Source: Rhizobium lentis (lineage in GTDB: Bacteria; Pseudomonadota; Alphaproteobacteria; Rhizobiales; Rhizobiaceae). Taken from it: a stretch of 64,000 nt of DNA. A program made the position numbers and the translations under genes. This document shows positions 1 through 8,387 of the stretch, one piece after another. Below the pieces are notes generated by a model, which had not been told where the DNA came from, searched no databases, and saw only the letters and a program-made list of their open reading frames with translations. The first letter of the stretch is position 1. Each line of letters starts with the position of its first letter. Where the stretch lies: the NCBI RefSeq assembly GCF_014200175.1, contig NZ_JACHBD010000005.1, forward strand, positions 124,001 to 188,000. The letters run 5' to 3'.

Positions 1-1
1 A

Positions 2-358
2 GCCGGATGTGCTGGTGAAGCCAATCTCGGCCGGGCGATGTTTGCCGATCACCGCCGCATTCTCGCGACCGGGATCGCCAGGCTGCGCGCCAAGATCAAA
101 TACCGCCCCGTGGTCTTCGAGCTGATGCCGGAGAGTTTCACGCTCCTGCGGCTGCAGCGCACCATCGAGGCACTCGCCGGGCTGACGTTGCACAAGCAGA
201 ATTTTCGCCGCCTGATTGAACAGCAGGAGCTGGTCGAGGAGACCGGCGGCACGGAGAGCGAAACCGGCGGCCGCCCGGCCAAGCTTTTCCGCTTCCGCCA
301 CACCGTGCTCGAGGAACGGGCGCTCGCCGGAACGAAATTACCGCTCTCCCGCAATTGA
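2..358 (+). CDS. nadQ: NrtR/NadQ-like regulator, C-terminal part
   Basis: This is the 3' end of a gene that begins before the window; the reading frame is open from base 2 to the TGA at 356-358. The visible protein (about 118 residues) has the winged-helix half of NUDIX-derived NAD regulators: a stretch around FADHRRILATGIARLRAKIKY leading to FELMPESFTLLRLQRTIEAL and then HKQNFRRLIE, which is the typical recognition-helix region of the NrtR/NadQ type. In alphaproteobacteria NadQ is described as the regulator of nadABC, and here it lies immediately upstream of nadA in the same direction with paired palindromes between them. The NUDIX-like N-terminal domain is outside the window, so NadQ versus NrtR is judged from context. 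Family call fairly safe, symbol less so. Confidence 0.7.
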   Translation, partial: AGCAGEANLGRAMFADHRRILATGIARLRAKIKYRPVVFELMPESFTLLRLQRTIEALAGLTLHKQNFRRLIEQQELVEETGGTESETGGRPAKLFRFRHTVLEERALAGTKLPLSRN

Positions 359-360
359 CA

Positions 361-413
361 TATGCTCAGAACGAGAATATCTCTTTGCCCAAGATATGCT
401 CAAATAGAGCATA
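361..413 (+). promoter_or_regulatory. Tandem palindromic operators before nadA
   Basis: Two copies of one inverted repeat lie in the 69-base gap before nadA. The downstream copy at 395-413 is perfect: TATGCTC, five bases, GAGCATA. The upstream copy at 361-379 is TATGCTC, five bases, GAGAATA (one mismatch). Their centres are 34 bases apart, close to three helical turns, so two dimers could bind the same DNA face. The adjacent NadQ-like regulator is the obvious candidate ligand; that pairing is inferred from position. Confidence 0.7.
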
Positions 414-427
414 ATTAGGAGCCGGCC

Positions 428-1399
428 ATGAATCACCCTGTTTCCGCATTCTCACTCTATGAGCGCGTCAGCCGCGTCATTCCCAAAGCCGAATGGATGA
501 TGTTCGAAAATGACGTCGACGCCATTCTGGAACTCAAGCGTCGCCGCAACGCCGTCATCCTCGCGCATAATTACCAGACGCCGGAGATCTTTCACGGCGT
601 GGCCGATATCGTCGGCGACAGCCTGGCGCTCGCCCGCAAGGCGATCGAGGTCGATGCCGACGTGATCGTGCTCGCCGGCGTGCACTTCATGGCCGAGACC
701 GCCAAACTGTTGAACCCTGAGAAAACCGTGCTGATTCCGGATCTCGGCGCCGGCTGCTCGCTGGCGGATTCGATCACACCGGAGGATATCGCGCTGTTGC
801 GCCAGGCCCATCCCGGCGTGCCCGTCGTCACCTATGTCAACACTTCGGCCGCGGTGAAGGCCGCTTCCGATATCTGCTGCACCTCGGGCAATGCCAAACA
901 GGTGGTGGAATCACTCGGCGTGCCGAAGGTGCTGATGATCCCGGACGAATATCTGGCGCGCAATGTCGCCCGCGAGACCGCTGTCGAGATCATCGCCTGG
1001 CACGGCCATTGCGAGGTGCATGAACTTTTCACCGCCGACGATGTGAGGCAGCTGCGCGAAAACCATCCCGGCGTGACAGTGCTCGCCCATCCGGAATGCC
1101 CGCCCGACGTCGTGGCCGAGGCCGATTTCGCCGGCTCCACGGCCGTGATGTCCGATTATGTCGGCAGGCAGAAGCCGGCGCGCGTGGTGCTGCTGACAGA
1201 ATGCTCGATGAGCGACAACGTCGCCGTGCACCATCCGGACGTCGAGTTCATTCGTCCCTGCAATCTCTGCCCGCATATGAAGCGGATCACGCTCGCCAAT
1301 ATCCGCGCGGCGCTTGAGGAAAACCGCCATGAAGTGACGGTCGATCCGGCAATCGCGGCAGCGGCGCGGCGCGCCGTCGAAAGGATGCTGGCGATATGA
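428..1399 (+). CDS. nadA: Quinolinate synthase A
   Basis: Condenses iminoaspartate with dihydroxyacetone phosphate to quinolinate, the second step of de novo NAD synthesis, in the cytoplasm. The 323-residue protein has normal family length. The 4Fe-4S ligands are visible: Cys110 in GAGCSLADS, Cys195 in WHGHCEVHE and the CNLC motif at Cys278/Cys281. The substrate-binding start AHNYQTPEI is present near residue 46. The ATG at 428 follows AGGAGCCGGCC, a good ribosome binding site. It is the first gene of nadABC and its stop overlaps the nadB start by four bases (ATGA), implying translational coupling. The tandem palindromes upstream suggest repression by the NadQ-like protein. Confidence 0.96.
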   Translation: MNHPVSAFSLYERVSRVIPKAEWMMFENDVDAILELKRRRNAVILAHNYQTPEIFHGVADIVGDSLALARKAIEVDADVIVLAGVHFMAETAKLLNPEKTVLIPDLGAGCSLADSITPEDIALLRQAHPGVPVVTYVNTSAAVKAASDICCTSGNAKQVVESLGVPKVLMIPDEYLARNVARETAVEIIAWHGHCEVHELFTADDVRQLRENHPGVTVLAHPECPPDVVAEADFAGSTAVMSDYVGRQKPARVVLLTECSMSDNVAVHHPDVEFIRPCNLCPHMKRITLANIRAALEENRHEVTVDPAIAAAARRAVERMLAI

Positions 1400-2937
1400 G
1401 CGAACGTCTCGATCATCTTGCCGGGCGCACCGTCATCGTCGGCAGCGGCCTGGCTGGGCTGATGACCGCACTGACGTTGGCGCCGGAACCCTCCGTCATC
1501 GTTACGCGCGCTGCCCTCGGCACACAGACCTCGAGCGCCTGGGCGCAAGGCGGCATCGCCGCCGCCATCGGCGCCGACGACAGCGCGGCGCTGCACCTGG
1601 CCGATACGCTTGCGGCCGGCGACGGGCTCTGCGATCGGCCCGTCGCGGCCGGCATCATTGCCGGGGCGCCGTCGGCAATTGCAGCGCTGGAACAGGCCGG
1701 CGTGCGCTTCGACCGCAATGCGGCGGGAGAGTTCTCGCTCGGACTGGAGGCGGCCCATAAACGCCGCCGCATCGTCCATGCCGAAGGCGACGGATCGGGT
1801 GCGGCAATCATCGCCGCCCTGGTGCGGGCCGTGGCGCAGACGCCCACCATATCCGTGCTCGAAGGCTTCGAAGCGCGGCGGATTCTGATGGACGGCGACG
1901 AGGTCGCCGGCCTGCTCTGCGCAACCGAGGGTGGAGCCGCCATCCTGCCGACCGGAAAGGTGGTCCTCGCCACCGGCGGCATCGGCGGTCTTTATGATGC
2001 GACCACCAATCCGCTCGGCAATTTCGGCCAGGGGATCGCGCTCGCGGCACGGGCAGGTGCCGATCTCGCCGACATGGAATTCGTCCAGTTCCATCCGACG
2101 GCACTCGATTCACGCCGCAGGCCCTTAGCGCTGGTCAGCGAGGCGGTGCGCGGCGAGGGGGCCCTCCTCGTCAACGAACGCGGCGAACGGTTCATGGCCC
2201 GCATCCCCGGCGCCGAGCTTGCGCCGCGCGATGTGGTGGCGCGCGCCATTAGCGCCGAGATCGCCCGCGGCGGCAGGGTCTTCCTCGACGCTCGCGACGC
2301 GCTCGGCAGCCGGTTTGCCGCACGATTCCCTGTTATCGCAGCCCTTTGCGGCGAAGCCGGAATCGACCCGGCGAAAGACCTCATTCCGGTGCGCCCGGCC
2401 GTTCACTACCACATGGGCGGGGTCGCGACCGATGCCAACGGCCGCAGCTCGGTTCCCGGCCTCTGGGTTGCCGGGGAAGTAGCCTCGACCGGCCTGCACG
2501 GCGCAAATCGACTGGCCAGCAATTCACTGCTGGAAGCGGCGGTGATGGGCATGCGGGCGGCGCGCGACATAGCGGGCATGGCGGCACGCACCGGCAGTCC
2601 TTTCCAATCCGAAAGGCTGCCGGTTTCGCCCGACGCATCGCTTGTCCGGCCGATCGTCTCGCGCCATCTCGGCGTGCTGCGCAATCGGGATGCCGTGCAG
2701 GACGCGACCGCCGCTCTGCTGCCGCTTGCCGAAAGTGACGGCCCTGCCGCCGATCCGGCCATCGTTGCGCTGTTGATCGCCGTCTTCGCCGGCCTGCGGA
2801 TGGAATCGCGCGGCGCCCATGCCCGTACCGATTTTCCGCTGAAGCTCGCCGATGCGCAGCGTCGCCGGATGCGCCTTTCCCAGGCGTTGGAGATCGCCCG
2901 CGCAACACCGCCCTATGCCCTTGCCAGGAGTGCCTGA
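1396..2937 (+). CDS. nadB: L-aspartate oxidase
   Basis: FAD enzyme that oxidises L-aspartate to iminoaspartate, the substrate of NadA. The 513-residue protein starts with a dinucleotide-binding fold ([16 protein letters not shown]), has the succinate-dehydrogenase-like [12 protein letters not shown] segment, a second FAD contact ATGGIGGLY, the EFVQFHPTA motif, and the late FAD motif [14 protein letters not shown]. The C-terminal helical domain is present, so it looks complete. The ATG overlaps the nadA stop. Length is slightly below the E. coli enzyme (about 540), usual for rhizobia. Confidence 0.96.
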   Translation: MSERLDHLAGRTVIVGSGLAGLMTALTLAPEPSVIVTRAALGTQTSSAWAQGGIAAAIGADDSAALHLADTLAAGDGLCDRPVAAGIIAGAPSAIAALEQAGVRFDRNAAGEFSLGLEAAHKRRRIVHAEGDGSGAAIIAALVRAVAQTPTISVLEGFEARRILMDGDEVAGLLCATEGGAAILPTGKVVLATGGIGGLYDATTNPLGNFGQGIALAARAGADLADMEFVQFHPTALDSRRRPLALVSEAVRGEGALLVNERGERFMARIPGAELAPRDVVARAISAEIARGGRVFLDARDALGSRFAARFPVIAALCGEAGIDPAKDLIPVRPAVHYHMGGVATDANGRSSVPGLWVAGEVASTGLHGANRLASNSLLEAAVMGMRAARDIAGMAARTGSPFQSERLPVSPDASLVRPIVSRHLGVLRNRDAVQDATAALLPLAESDGPAADPAIVALLIAVFAGLRMESRGAHARTDFPLKLADAQRRRMRLSQALEIARATPPYALARSA

Positions 2938-2938
2938 G

Positions 2939-3835
2939 ATGAGCCTCGTTCCCCTTCCTCGCCTGATCGTCGAGCCGCTGGTGCGGGCGGCCTTGCTCGA
3001 AGATCTCGGCCTCGCCGGCGACATCACTTCGGCATCTGTCATCCCCAAGGATCACCGCTCGACAGTGGTGATGGCCGCCCGTCAGCCGGGCGTGATCGCC
3101 GGTCTCGACGCGGCCGAACTCGCTTTCACGCTTGTCGATCCCGAGATCGTCCTGCGACGCCATGTCGAGGATGGCGACGCGGTCAAACCAGGCGACGTAA
3201 TCGCCACCATAGAAGGTTCGTCGCGCGGCCTGCTCACCGCCGAGCGAACAGCGCTGAATTTCCTCGGCCATCTCTCCGGCATCGCCACCGTGACGGCCGA
3301 GATTGCCGCCGCCATCAGCGGCAGCAAAGCTTCTGTTGCCTGCACGCGCAAGACGACGCCGGGGCTGAGGGCGCTGGAGAAATATGCGGTGCGGGCCGGC
3401 GGCGGCATGAACCACCGTTTCGCCCTTTATGACGCGGTGCTGATCAAGGACAATCACGTGGCGATCGCCGGCGGCGTTGCCGAGGCGATCCGCCGGGCCC
3501 GGGCCGGCGTCGGCCATCTCGTGAAGGTCGAGGTCGAAGTGGACAGGCTCGATCAGCTGCATGAAGCGATGGAAACAGGCGTCGATGCCGTCCTGCTCGA
3601 CAATATGACGCCGGATCAGCTGCGCGAGGCCGTCGCCATCGTCGCCGGTCGGGCGATCACCGAGGCATCCGGCCGGGTGACGCCGGCAACAGCCCCCGCA
3701 ATCGCAGCCTCCGGTGTCGACCTTATTTCCGTCGGCTGGCTGACGCACAGTGCGCCGGTGCTGGATATCGGGCTCGATTTCATCGAGGCGGCTGCGACGG
3801 AAACAAGCCCGAAACGGGTTGCGCAGATGCTGTGA
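2939..3835 (+). CDS. nadC: Nicotinate-nucleotide pyrophosphorylase (quinolinate phosphoribosyltransferase)
   Basis: Converts quinolinate and PRPP to nicotinate mononucleotide, completing the operon-encoded branch of NAD synthesis. I place the start at the ATG at 2939, one base after the nadB stop, with AGGAG inside the end of nadB; an upstream in-frame ATG at 2852 would need an unlikely 88-base overlap. The 298-residue product shows the classic motifs: LLEDLGLAGDITSASVIP, RTALNFLGHLSGIAT, TRKTTPGLRALEKYAV, the LIKDNH loop, EVEVD, LLDNMTP and the GWLTHSAP terminus. Complete and probably co-translated with nadB. Confidence 0.96.
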   Translation: MSLVPLPRLIVEPLVRAALLEDLGLAGDITSASVIPKDHRSTVVMAARQPGVIAGLDAAELAFTLVDPEIVLRRHVEDGDAVKPGDVIATIEGSSRGLLTAERTALNFLGHLSGIATVTAEIAAAISGSKASVACTRKTTPGLRALEKYAVRAGGGMNHRFALYDAVLIKDNHVAIAGGVAEAIRRARAGVGHLVKVEVEVDRLDQLHEAMETGVDAVLLDNMTPDQLREAVAIVAGRAITEASGRVTPATAPAIAASGVDLISVGWLTHSAPVLDIGLDFIEAAATETSPKRVAQML

Positions 3836-4017
3836 GATCCTCAACTCTGCCTGCTGAAATTGCCGGCCATCGAGCCTCGCCCGGCTGAAACAATGGAAGG
3901 CAACTCGTATCGCCTGGAAAGTGTTAGCAAGCATTTCCTGTCGGCGAACGGGAAAAAATGCAAATATTCGACGAAAAATCCGCTTTTCGATAGCAAAGCC
4001 GCTATGCGCGGACCGCA

Positions 4018-4047
4018 TATAGCTCTAACATCGTATAGCTCTAACAT
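4018..4047 (+). repeat. Tandem 14-bp direct repeat upstream of BTAD regulator
   Basis: The sequence TATAGCTCTAACAT occurs twice, at 4018-4031 and 4034-4047, giving a 16-base period. The pair lies 55 bases before the likely start of the BTAD/TPR regulator, in the 266-base gap after nadC. A small inverted repeat (ATAGC, six bases, GCTAT) precedes it at about 3990-4006. SARP-type regulators with BTAD domains bind short direct repeats, so autoregulation is a reasonable guess. Confidence 0.55.
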
Positions 4048-4101
4048 ACGGTTGACCGGCGGGTGCGCATGCGCGCCTGGCTTTCAGGGGTGAGAAGCGG
4101 G

Positions 4102-6054
4102 ATGCAACGGACATCCGGACAGATGTCGACGAACAGGCTTTGCCTGCTCGGGAGGCCGCGACTGCTGGCAGCGGGGAGGGAACTCCCCTTGCCGGAGAAG
4201 TCTTATTTTCTCCTCGCCATGCTCGCCGCCGAAGCCGATCTCGAGCTCGACCGCGAAACCGTCAGACGCCAGCTCTGGCAATCGGAATTGCCGGAAAAGC
4301 GCGCAGGCAGCCTGCGCCAACTCCTGGCGCGCATCGAGCAGAGCATTCCCGCCGGCCTTCCGCCGCTACTGGCGACAACCCGAACCCATATCGGGCTTGC
4401 CGATGGCTGGGAAGTCGACGTTCATTTGCTGAAGCAGAAAGGGCCGCTCGCCGCTGAAGACGGCGACATCCTGAATGGCGAACTGCTCGAAGGCGCCAAA
4501 TCGCCGACGCAGGGGGCCGAGGACTGGCTGACCTTCGAACGCCAGCGTATTGACGAATTGCGCGCCGCCCATCTCACCCGGCTGGTCGAAGCTGGCGAAG
4601 ACAGATCGGAGGAAGAGCAGGTCGCCTTTGCCCGGCGGCTGCTGGAACTCGACCCCGCCAGCGAGACGGCCTATCGCGCCCTGATGCGCCTCTATGTCAG
4701 GATGAACGATCCGGCCGCGGCCCGTCAGGCCTATCTGAAGTGCAAGAGCCAGCTGAAGGACGACTTCGATACCGAGCCGGAGGAAAGCACCAGCGCGCTT
4801 GCACGCGAACTCGGCCTGGTCCCGGCAGCACAGGCCGCGGGCGAGCGCCCGTCTTCCGCGCTCGGCGGCTTCGCCGACCCGCTCGGCCAGCCGCGGATCA
4901 TCATCCTGCCGCCTGAAAGTATTTTTACCGATCCGCTGATGGAGCGCGTCGGCCGGGCCCTTCTCGAAGACGTCACCATCGGCCTCAGCCAGCAGCGCGG
5001 CTTCAAGGTGATCGCAGCCCATACGAGCCTCGAGATCCTCAGCCGCTCGGTCGATCCGGCGCGCGCCGTCCCCGGCCCCCTCGACCTCAGCTTCGACTAT
5101 GCGGTCTACGTCACCATCCAGGGCCGCGACGAGGATGTTTATGCGACCTGCCGGCTGACGCGAACGACGACGTCGGAGGTGATCTGGGCGCTGGAACTGC
5201 CGCTGGTCATGCAGAAGATCAGCGAATCCTTCGCGCATCTGACACGGCGGATTGTTTCATCGCTCGCCGACACGATCGAGCGCCACGAACTGGTGATGCC
5301 GATCGGCGATGCGCCGCCATCCGCCTACCGTCTCTATCTGGAAGGCAAGCGGCTGATCGCCCAGACCGACCTGCAGCATCTGCGTCAGGCGCGCAAATGG
5401 TTCAAATCATCGCTCAATCGCTACGAGAATTTCTCGGCCGCTCATGCCGGCGTGTCGCGCGCGCTCGGCATGGAATGGCTGATCCGCGGCATGCAGGACA
5501 CTGACCTGCTCGACGAGGCGAATGGGGCCGCGCGGCTCGCCCAGCAATCCGACCCGAACAGCGGCCGGGCCTACCGCGAACTCGGCTTCGTGGCGCTGTA
5601 CCGCCGCCGTTTCGACGAAAGCCTGGAATATTTCCAGCAGGCTCAGGATCTCAACCCCAACGATGCCGACATCCTCGCGGATTATGCCGATGCCCTTTCC
5701 CATGACGGCGATTTCGATCGCTCACTGGAGCTCAGCCGCGCCGCATTCAGGCTCAACCCGCTGCCGCCGGACTACTATTACTGGAACCTCGGCGGCATCC
5801 ACTTCATGCGCGAAGAATACGAAAAGGCAATCAAAGCGCTGGAGCCGGTAAAGGCCAAACAGGCGACCGCTCGCCTGCTCGCCGCCTCCCATGCCATGGC
5901 AGGCGATAGGGGTAAGGCGGGAAACTACGCACGCGTGGTGCTGGAAAACTTCCCCGATTTCCGCAGCGAAGATATTCGTCATTTCGTCCCCGATCGCGAT
6001 CCCGCCTTTACGGAACCGTTGATAAAAGGCCTACAATTAGCCGGTCTTCCTTAA
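4102..6054 (+). CDS. SARP/BTAD-type transcriptional regulator with TPR repeats
   Basis: Large (about 650 residues) one-component regulator. The N-terminal ~100 residues (RLCLLGRPRLLAAGRELPLP, then RRQLWQSELPEKRAGSLRQLL) match the winged-helix domain of SARP/OmpR-like activators. Residues ~130-240 form the bacterial transcriptional activator domain, with the typical ARRLLELDPASETAYRALM helix pair. A central segment (RIIILPPESIFTDPLMERVG) resembles the TolB-like region of rhizobial cyclase-type TPR proteins, and the last ~200 residues are TPR helices (RAYRELGFVALYRRRFDESL, YFQQAQDLNPNDADILADYA). No membrane segment is seen. The start is uncertain: ATGs at 4063, 4102 and 4123 are all in frame; 4102 has a purine-rich GGGGTGAGAAGCGG before it. 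It lies just upstream of the peptide-ycaO-tfuA genes and may control them. Confidence 0.8.
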   Translation: MQRTSGQMSTNRLCLLGRPRLLAAGRELPLPEKSYFLLAMLAAEADLELDRETVRRQLWQSELPEKRAGSLRQLLARIEQSIPAGLPPLLATTRTHIGLADGWEVDVHLLKQKGPLAAEDGDILNGELLEGAKSPTQGAEDWLTFERQRIDELRAAHLTRLVEAGEDRSEEEQVAFARRLLELDPASETAYRALMRLYVRMNDPAAARQAYLKCKSQLKDDFDTEPEESTSALARELGLVPAAQAAGERPSSALGGFADPLGQPRIIILPPESIFTDPLMERVGRALLEDVTIGLSQQRGFKVIAAHTSLEILSRSVDPARAVPGPLDLSFDYAVYVTIQGRDEDVYATCRLTRTTTSEVIWALELPLVMQKISESFAHLTRRIVSSLADTIERHELVMPIGDAPPSAYRLYLEGKRLIAQTDLQHLRQARKWFKSSLNRYENFSAAHAGVSRALGMEWLIRGMQDTDLLDEANGAARLAQQSDPNSGRAYRELGFVALYRRRFDESLEYFQQAQDLNPNDADILADYADALSHDGDFDRSLELSRAAFRLNPLPPDYYYWNLGGIHFMREEYEKAIKALEPVKAKQATARLLAASHAMAGDRGKAGNYARVVLENFPDFRSEDIRHFVPDRDPAFTEPLIKGLQLAGLP

Positions 6055-6083
6055 TTGCACGGCCTTTTAACGAAGCCTGTAAC
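6055..6083 (+). promoter_or_regulatory. Candidate sigma-70 promoter for the peptide-ycaO-tfuA genes
   Basis: TTGCAC at 6055-6060, exactly 17 bases, then TGTAAC at 6078-6083 fit a housekeeping promoter about 75 bases upstream of the small peptide gene. The -10 lies inside the 13-base sequence GCCTGTAACGCTT (6075-6087) that recurs at 8304-8316 at the end of tfuA. Not experimentally supported; the match is only moderate. Confidence 0.4.
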
Positions 6084-6159
6084 GCTTAAATGACGCGGAC
6101 AATGTTTCTCTCCGATGGTTAACGGCAGCAACGCGCTGTCCAGCCAATAGGAGATGAAC

Positions 6160-6303
6160 ATGCAGACGAACGCTGAAACCAACGCAGGTCAGACACAGTC
6201 CCTGCGCTTTTCCACAGCCGCCAAAGCAGCCCTGAAGCAGGACCAGCTGAATGTTTCCGCCAACGCGCTTGAGAGTCTGACGCATGCGCTGAGGTTCCGA
6301 TAG
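6160..6303 (+). CDS. Small peptide before ycaO, candidate RiPP precursor
   Basis: A 47-residue reading frame, too short for most gene callers, lies 13 bases before ycaO. The ATG at 6160 is chosen over the ATG at 6154 because AGGAG at 6149-6153 gives a six-base spacing only to 6160. The peptide starts MQTNAETNAGQTQSLRF and ends ESLTHALRFR; it has no Cys, is rich in Ala, Gln, Asn, Ser and Thr, lacks a hydrophobic signal and could form a helix in its second half. Its stop is followed by AGGAAC, the ribosome site of ycaO, so translation is probably coupled. Position directly ahead of a YcaO-TfuA pair is what is expected of a precursor peptide. There is no sequence resemblance to trifolitoxin precursor TfxA that I can see. 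Confidence 0.6.
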   Translation: MQTNAETNAGQTQSLRFSTAAKAALKQDQLNVSANALESLTHALRFR

Positions 6304-6316
6304 GAACAAGATCGGT

Positions 6317-7582
6317 ATGTCCGCCTTCGCCGACCTTGAAACGCTAGCCGGTGACCTCGAACGATCATCGGCCGGCATCAGCGACTATCATGACCGAGCG
6401 GTCACGCCCGCGCAGACATTGGCCGCCATCAGGCCGCATCTGCGCGAATTCGGCATCACTCGCGTCGGCCTGTTGACCGCCCTCGATGTGCTGAACATCC
6501 CCGTCGCCTTCGCGACGAGACCGAACAGCCATACGCTTTCGGTCTTCCAGGGCAAAGGTATCGACAATGATGCCGCTATGGCATCAGCCGCCATGGAGGC
6601 GATCGAGACTCGGATCGCGGAAATTGCGCCAGCCGACCTGACACAGGCGACCGTCGAGAGCATGCGGGCGGAAGGCGCCGCCATGATCGATCTCGACAAT
6701 GTTGCGCGTTGCGCGCCCGATGACATCGGCGGCGGCCCTATCCCCTGGTGCTCGGGCCTCGACATCCTCTCCGGCAGCAGCGTCGTCGTCCCCTGGTGGC
6801 TCGTCGGCCTCGACCATCGCGGCGAGCGGCCGTCGGGCTTCGAGCAGTCGAGCGACGGGCTCGCCTCGGGCAACACGCCGTCCGAAGCGGTCCTGCATGG
6901 GCTTTGCGAGCTGGTGGAACGCGACGCCTGGGCCCTGACCCAGCTGAAATCGCCGCAGCGCCTCAAGGAGAGCCGCATCGATCCCGCCTCCTTCGGCGAT
7001 GCGGTTATCGATGTCATGACCGACCGGATTTCGCGCGCCGGCATGCGTCTGCTGCTGCTCGACATGACCACGGATATCGGTATCCCGGCCTTTTTAGCCG
7101 TCATCATGCCGGGCAATCTGTCCGACCGCGTCGATGCGCGCTGGGCCCATGTCTGCGGCGGCTGCGGCTGCCACCCCGACCCAGTGCGTGCCGCGCTGCG
7201 TGCCATCACCGAGGCGGCGCAGAGCCGGCTGACGGCGATCGCCGGCAGCCGCGACGATTTCTCGCCGCGCATCTATCAGCGGCTCGACAAGAGTGCGGCG
7301 ATGCAGCAGGTGGTCGAACTCTGGGAGGGCGATAGCCGAATGCGCTCCTTCCAGCCCCGCCATCGCCGTCCCGCAACCATCCAGGAGACCATCGGCCATA
7401 TTGCCGACCGGCTGACGGCAACCGGCATCGAGCAGATCGTCGTCGTGCCGTTTCCGCATTATCAGGCTCTGCCGGTCTCCGTTGTCAGGGTAATCGTGCC
7501 GGGCCTGGAGGTCGATATTTCAGGTCAGTACATCCAACTCGGCCTGCGCGCCGTCAACACCATGAGGGGAGCCCAATCATGA
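6317..7582 (+). CDS. YcaO-family ATP-dependent cyclodehydratase/thioamidation enzyme
   Basis: YcaO proteins activate backbone amides with ATP; with a TfuA partner they install thioamides (McrA thioglycine in methanogens, thioviridamide-type peptides in actinomycetes). The 421-residue protein shows the ATP/Mg signature: AMASAAMEAIETRIAE near residue 90, SEAVLHGLCELVERDAW near residue 195, and RAITEAAQSRLTAIAGSRDD near residue 295, each with the conserved acidic residues and the SR pair. The ATG at 6317 follows AGGAACAAG. The stop overlaps the tfuA start (ATGA). Being stand-alone (no E1-like or PqqD-like domain) with TfuA next door, it belongs to the TfuA-dependent class. Substrate unknown. Confidence 0.88.
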   Translation: MSAFADLETLAGDLERSSAGISDYHDRAVTPAQTLAAIRPHLREFGITRVGLLTALDVLNIPVAFATRPNSHTLSVFQGKGIDNDAAMASAAMEAIETRIAEIAPADLTQATVESMRAEGAAMIDLDNVARCAPDDIGGGPIPWCSGLDILSGSSVVVPWWLVGLDHRGERPSGFEQSSDGLASGNTPSEAVLHGLCELVERDAWALTQLKSPQRLKESRIDPASFGDAVIDVMTDRISRAGMRLLLLDMTTDIGIPAFLAVIMPGNLSDRVDARWAHVCGGCGCHPDPVRAALRAITEAAQSRLTAIAGSRDDFSPRIYQRLDKSAAMQQVVELWEGDSRMRSFQPRHRRPATIQETIGHIADRLTATGIEQIVVVPFPHYQALPVSVVRVIVPGLEVDISGQYIQLGLRAVNTMRGAQS

Positions 7583-8322
7583 AGGTTCTGTTCGTCGGTC
7601 CGAGCCTTGGTGGCGGTCTTGCCGCAGCAAGAAACATGTCTCCCTGCATCGATTTCCGGCCTCCTGCCGTCTGCGGCGACATTCTCAAAGCGGTGGAGGA
7701 TGGGGCCACCGCGATCGGCCTTGTCGACGGCTATTTCGGCGATCTGCCGTCGGTCTGGCACAAGGAGATTCTCTACGCGCTCGAACAGGATGTCGCCGTT
7801 GCCGGCGGCGCCAGCATGGGCGCATTGCGGGCCGCCGAATGCGCTCCTTTCGGCATGGTCGGGCTCGGCTCGATCTTCGAAGATTACCTGTCCGGGCGGC
7901 TGCTTGACGATGAGGCCGTAGCGCTGGTGCATGCGCCGCAGGCGCTCGGCTGGCTGCCGCTTTCGGTGCCTTGGGTCGATTTCGAACCGACGATCAACGC
8001 GCTTCATGTCGGCGGAGAGATTTCGTCGGGCGAGCGCAAGAAACTGCTGCTCTCCGGCCGCTTCCTGCATTTCTCCGAGCGCACCTATGCGAGGGTGGTG
8101 GACGAATGCCATTTCCGCAAGCCGCGCCGCGACCATCTGCTCGCCGCCCTGCGCAAGAACCGGGTCGAACGCAAGCGGGACGACGCGCGGCTGGTGCTGG
8201 AATGGCTGCGCCGCGACGAATTCGTGCCCATCAACCGTGACTGGCACTTTGCCGCGACCTCCCACTGGGAGCTTTTGCACGCCGAAGTCACGCGCAATGT
8301 GACGCCTGTAACGCTTGTATAA
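7579..8322 (+). CDS. TfuA-like protein
   Basis: TfuA was first named from the trifolitoxin locus of Rhizobium and is proposed to deliver sulfur to YcaO during thioamide formation. The 247-residue protein begins VLFVGPSLGG and contains CIDFRPPAVCGDILKAVEDG, AIGLVDGYFGDLPSVWHKEI and VAVAGGASMGALRAAECAPFGMVG, the core TfuA signature; a basic C-terminal region (RKNRVERKRDDARLVLEWL) follows. It shares four bases with the end of ycaO, so the two are almost certainly made together. No other trifolitoxin genes (tfxB-G) are present, so this is not a trifolitoxin operon. Confidence 0.87.
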   Translation: MKVLFVGPSLGGGLAAARNMSPCIDFRPPAVCGDILKAVEDGATAIGLVDGYFGDLPSVWHKEILYALEQDVAVAGGASMGALRAAECAPFGMVGLGSIFEDYLSGRLLDDEAVALVHAPQALGWLPLSVPWVDFEPTINALHVGGEISSGERKKLLLSGRFLHFSERTYARVVDECHFRKPRRDHLLAALRKNRVERKRDDARLVLEWLRRDEFVPINRDWHFAATSHWELLHAEVTRNVTPVTLV

Positions 8323-8387
8323 CGGTCATGGCGAAAAGATGCAGTGGTGATGGAATCTGAGGCCTCCACGGCCAAAGGGGCGGGACA

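Noticed and set aside
2381..4018. 545-codon minus-strand frame across nadB-nadC
   Set aside because: Antisense to two clear genes, low-complexity Arg/Gly-rich product without a family and no ribosome site.
6317..8322. A complete trifolitoxin operon
   Set aside because: Only the YcaO and TfuA-type genes are present; no tfxB-G homologues and the small peptide does not look like TfxA.
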